A DNA stretch of 38,687 nt, from positions 1 through 38,687 of the forward strand of contig JALKBU010000459.1 in the NCBI GenBank assembly GCA_023091735.1. The letters run 5' to 3'. Both the position numbers and the translations under genes were made by a program. Position 1 is the stretch's first letter. Every line of letters begins with the position of its first letter. This stretch comes from Trichomonas tenax. Taxonomy: Eukaryota; Parabasalia; Trichomonadida; Trichomonadidae. The notes under the pieces were generated by a model that saw nothing but the letters and a program-made list of their open reading frames with translations, was not told the origin of the DNA and searched no databases. Of the stretch, positions 37,179 to 38,687 are shown piece by piece.

Positions 37179-38246
37179 ATGTGGAAACTTGATTATCAAA
37201 TACGCAGACACACAAAACCAATCAATAGTGTGACAGTTTCCAATGACATGAAAATCATTATGACTGCGTCAGAAGACCATACTATCGGTATTTTTGATCG
37301 AGAAAATCAAGATATCGATATTATCGATGCCCACGATTCACCAATCAACGATATTAAACTTTCTCCGGATGGGAGATTCTTTGCAACAGCATCAACAGAC
37401 AGAACAACGAAAATTTGGGACGCGAAAACTCGTGAATCGATATTCACAACGAAAACACACAAACAAAGCGTATCAGCCGTTTCATGGTTCCAAGATTCGT
37501 CTAAAATTGCTACAGCATCACACGATGGTTCGGTAATTCTTTGGAATGTTAAAGAATTAGAACGTTTATTAATAATGAACGGAATCAATGGCTGGGTCAA
37601 TGACGTACAGATCCATGGAAATCTTATTGCCATGGCAGGAAACGACAGAAACATTGTTATTTATGATGATAGAACTGGAAAAGTTGCTCAAAAACTGAAT
37701 ACACACACAGAAACAGATATATCTTCGCTTTCTTTCCATCATTTGGGATCTTGCCTCGCTGCAAGCTCGAATGATAATAAAGTGAGGTTATTCGATCTCA
37801 GAACTACAAACGTTGTTCGTAGACAACGCGCACACAACGAAGCGATCACGAGGGTTTCTTTCAATCCGTTTACAGATGATTACATTACTGTTTCAAAGGA
37901 TGGATTCGCGAGAATTTGGTCTTTGAAGACAACAGACATTGTTCACTCGTTCAAGCAGCACGATTCAGGAATAAACAATGTCACATGGTGCTCTGATGGA
38001 AAGCACTTCGCCACTGCCGGTGATGATAGAAAGATATGCGTTTGGTATGAAAGTGAGCCAAACAAGGAAGATTTCGATGGTGGTGATATTCTTTCAACAC
38101 TGGGAACAATACAACAGCAGTTGAGAGTTTTAACAAGTGCTATGAAAAGATTAGATGAAAGACTTCTTTTGCAAGAGAGCAAAGTCAAGTTCTTACAAGA
38201 TATCGATCGTCCTATAACTCGTGCTTACAACAAGAAGCCTAAATAA
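37179..38246 (+). CDS. POC1: POC1-like centriole/basal-body protein
   Basis: A 355-residue protein with seven WD40 repeats from about residue 8 to 290, with clear blades such as SPDGRFFATASTDRTTKIWD (about 66-85) and CSDGKHFATAGDDRKICVWY (about 269-288). A short coiled coil follows (ILSTLGTIQQQLRVLTSAMK then RLDERLLLQESKVKFLQ, about 303-340). A seven-bladed propeller plus this C-terminal helix is the signature of POC1, which binds centriolar microtubule triplets and stabilises centrioles and basal bodies. The length is slightly under the animal proteins (about 400-480). The start is ATG 37179. An eight-codon frame from 37156 ends in TAA overlapping this ATG. The stop codon is part of TAAA, the trichomonad polyadenylation signal. 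I saw no initiator-like motif close upstream. Other WD40 proteins are possible, but the C-terminal helix favours POC1. Confidence 0.8.
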   Translation: MWKLDYQIRRHTKPINSVTVSNDMKIIMTASEDHTIGIFDRENQDIDIIDAHDSPINDIKLSPDGRFFATASTDRTTKIWDAKTRESIFTTKTHKQSVSAVSWFQDSSKIATASHDGSVILWNVKELERLLIMNGINGWVNDVQIHGNLIAMAGNDRNIVIYDDRTGKVAQKLNTHTETDISSLSFHHLGSCLAASSNDNKVRLFDLRTTNVVRRQRAHNEAITRVSFNPFTDDYITVSKDGFARIWSLKTTDIVHSFKQHDSGINNVTWCSDGKHFATAGDDRKICVWYESEPNKEDFDGGDILSTLGTIQQQLRVLTSAMKRLDERLLLQESKVKFLQDIDRPITRAYNKKPK

Positions 38247-38321
38247 AATGTTTATTTTTACTTTGTTTTTATAAATTACTAAATTCGTTATTTCTTCTTT
38301 TTGAGATGATGAAACTTTCTG

Positions 38322-38567
38322 TTATATGCTATCATATACAGCATTTGAATTTGAATATGGATGTAGTTTTGGAAGTACCTTAGGAATATGCAAAAATGTC
38401 TCAAAATTCATCTTCCAAGCGACGAATATTTTTTTTGTTGAAAATCTTCCTCCTTTGTCATTTTTTCTTCCCAATTCATAATAATCTTCCAGAACGACAT
38501 CCTTAAATTGACATGTGCAAATCATGCAATAAGCAAGTTGATTTTTATTATTATTGCAGAGCGTCAC
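38322..38567 (-). other. Unrecognised minus-strand frame
   Basis: About 81 open codons; the first in-frame ATG gives 67 residues ending at TAA 38322. The text is coding-like (QFKDVVLEDYYELGRKNDKG, then FVAWKMNFETFLHIPKVLPK), with balanced composition and several aromatic residues. It may be the 3' end of a gene or a relic. The upstream frame closes at a stop shortly before 38600 without an ATG, which favours a relic. No family recognised. Confidence 0.3.
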
Positions 38568-38687
38568 TGAATTTTCTACGTCTACTCAAACATCTCGATT
38601 TTTCTCCACCAGTATGAATATTTAAGGTCTAATTTTGGTGGCAAATGAAAAATTTTCCCATCTAAAATGCTGTGGATATATAAAGCA

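Overview
The window looks like nuclear DNA of a parabasalid flagellate, most likely a trichomonad such as Tritrichomonas or Trichomonas. The evidence is AT-rich spacers, very long intronless coding regions, initiator-like TCA(C/T)(A/T) motifs 9-34 bases upstream of several start codons, a multipass cyclase of trichomonad architecture, and decayed members of large trichomonad families (Pmp-like beta-helix surface proteins, ankyrin-repeat proteins). I see no rRNA, tRNA, CRISPR array or bacterial operon structure. The genus is inference.

Layout. 1-948: a decayed gene end. 1250-2950 (+): a short Sec24-like COPII coat protein. 3114-3915 (+): a decayed Pmp-like beta-helix gene. 4222-12576 (+): a 2784-residue CFAP47-like flagellar protein with many ASH domains around a calponin-homology domain. 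12636-13100 (-): a second Pmp-like relic. 13451-14365 (+): a MEMO1 homologue. 14678-18721 (-): a large beta-propeller protein tentatively like CPLANE1/JBTS17. 19142-19523: a broken Ser/Thr-rich frame. 19502-23941 (-): a multipass PAS plus class III cyclase protein whose catalytic residues are replaced. 23942-26732: a gene-poor stretch holding a foldback (inverted-repeat) element. 26733-30149 (-): a 1138-residue coiled-coil protein. 30664-31983 (-): an MFS transporter like MFSD5. 31984-34200: spacer with a 14-bp perfect hairpin and a third Pmp-like relic. 34200-36339 (+): a decayed ankyrin-repeat gene, facing relics of an N-terminal module on the minus strand (36308-36514 and near 37020-37110). 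37179-38246 (+): a POC1-like centriole protein. 38247-38687: spacer with one unrecognised frame.

How the genes fit together: the eight intact genes are independently transcribed housekeeping or cytoskeletal genes. CFAP47, POC1 and possibly the CPLANE1-like gene point to the flagellum and basal body, SEC24 to ER export, and the cyclase-like protein to membrane signalling. The spacers hold relics of multigene surface and ankyrin families. The most notable items are the catalytically degenerate cyclase, the foldback element at about 24.2-24.7 kb, three related Pmp-like relics in two orientations, and the ankyrin relic abutting a reversed N-terminal module.
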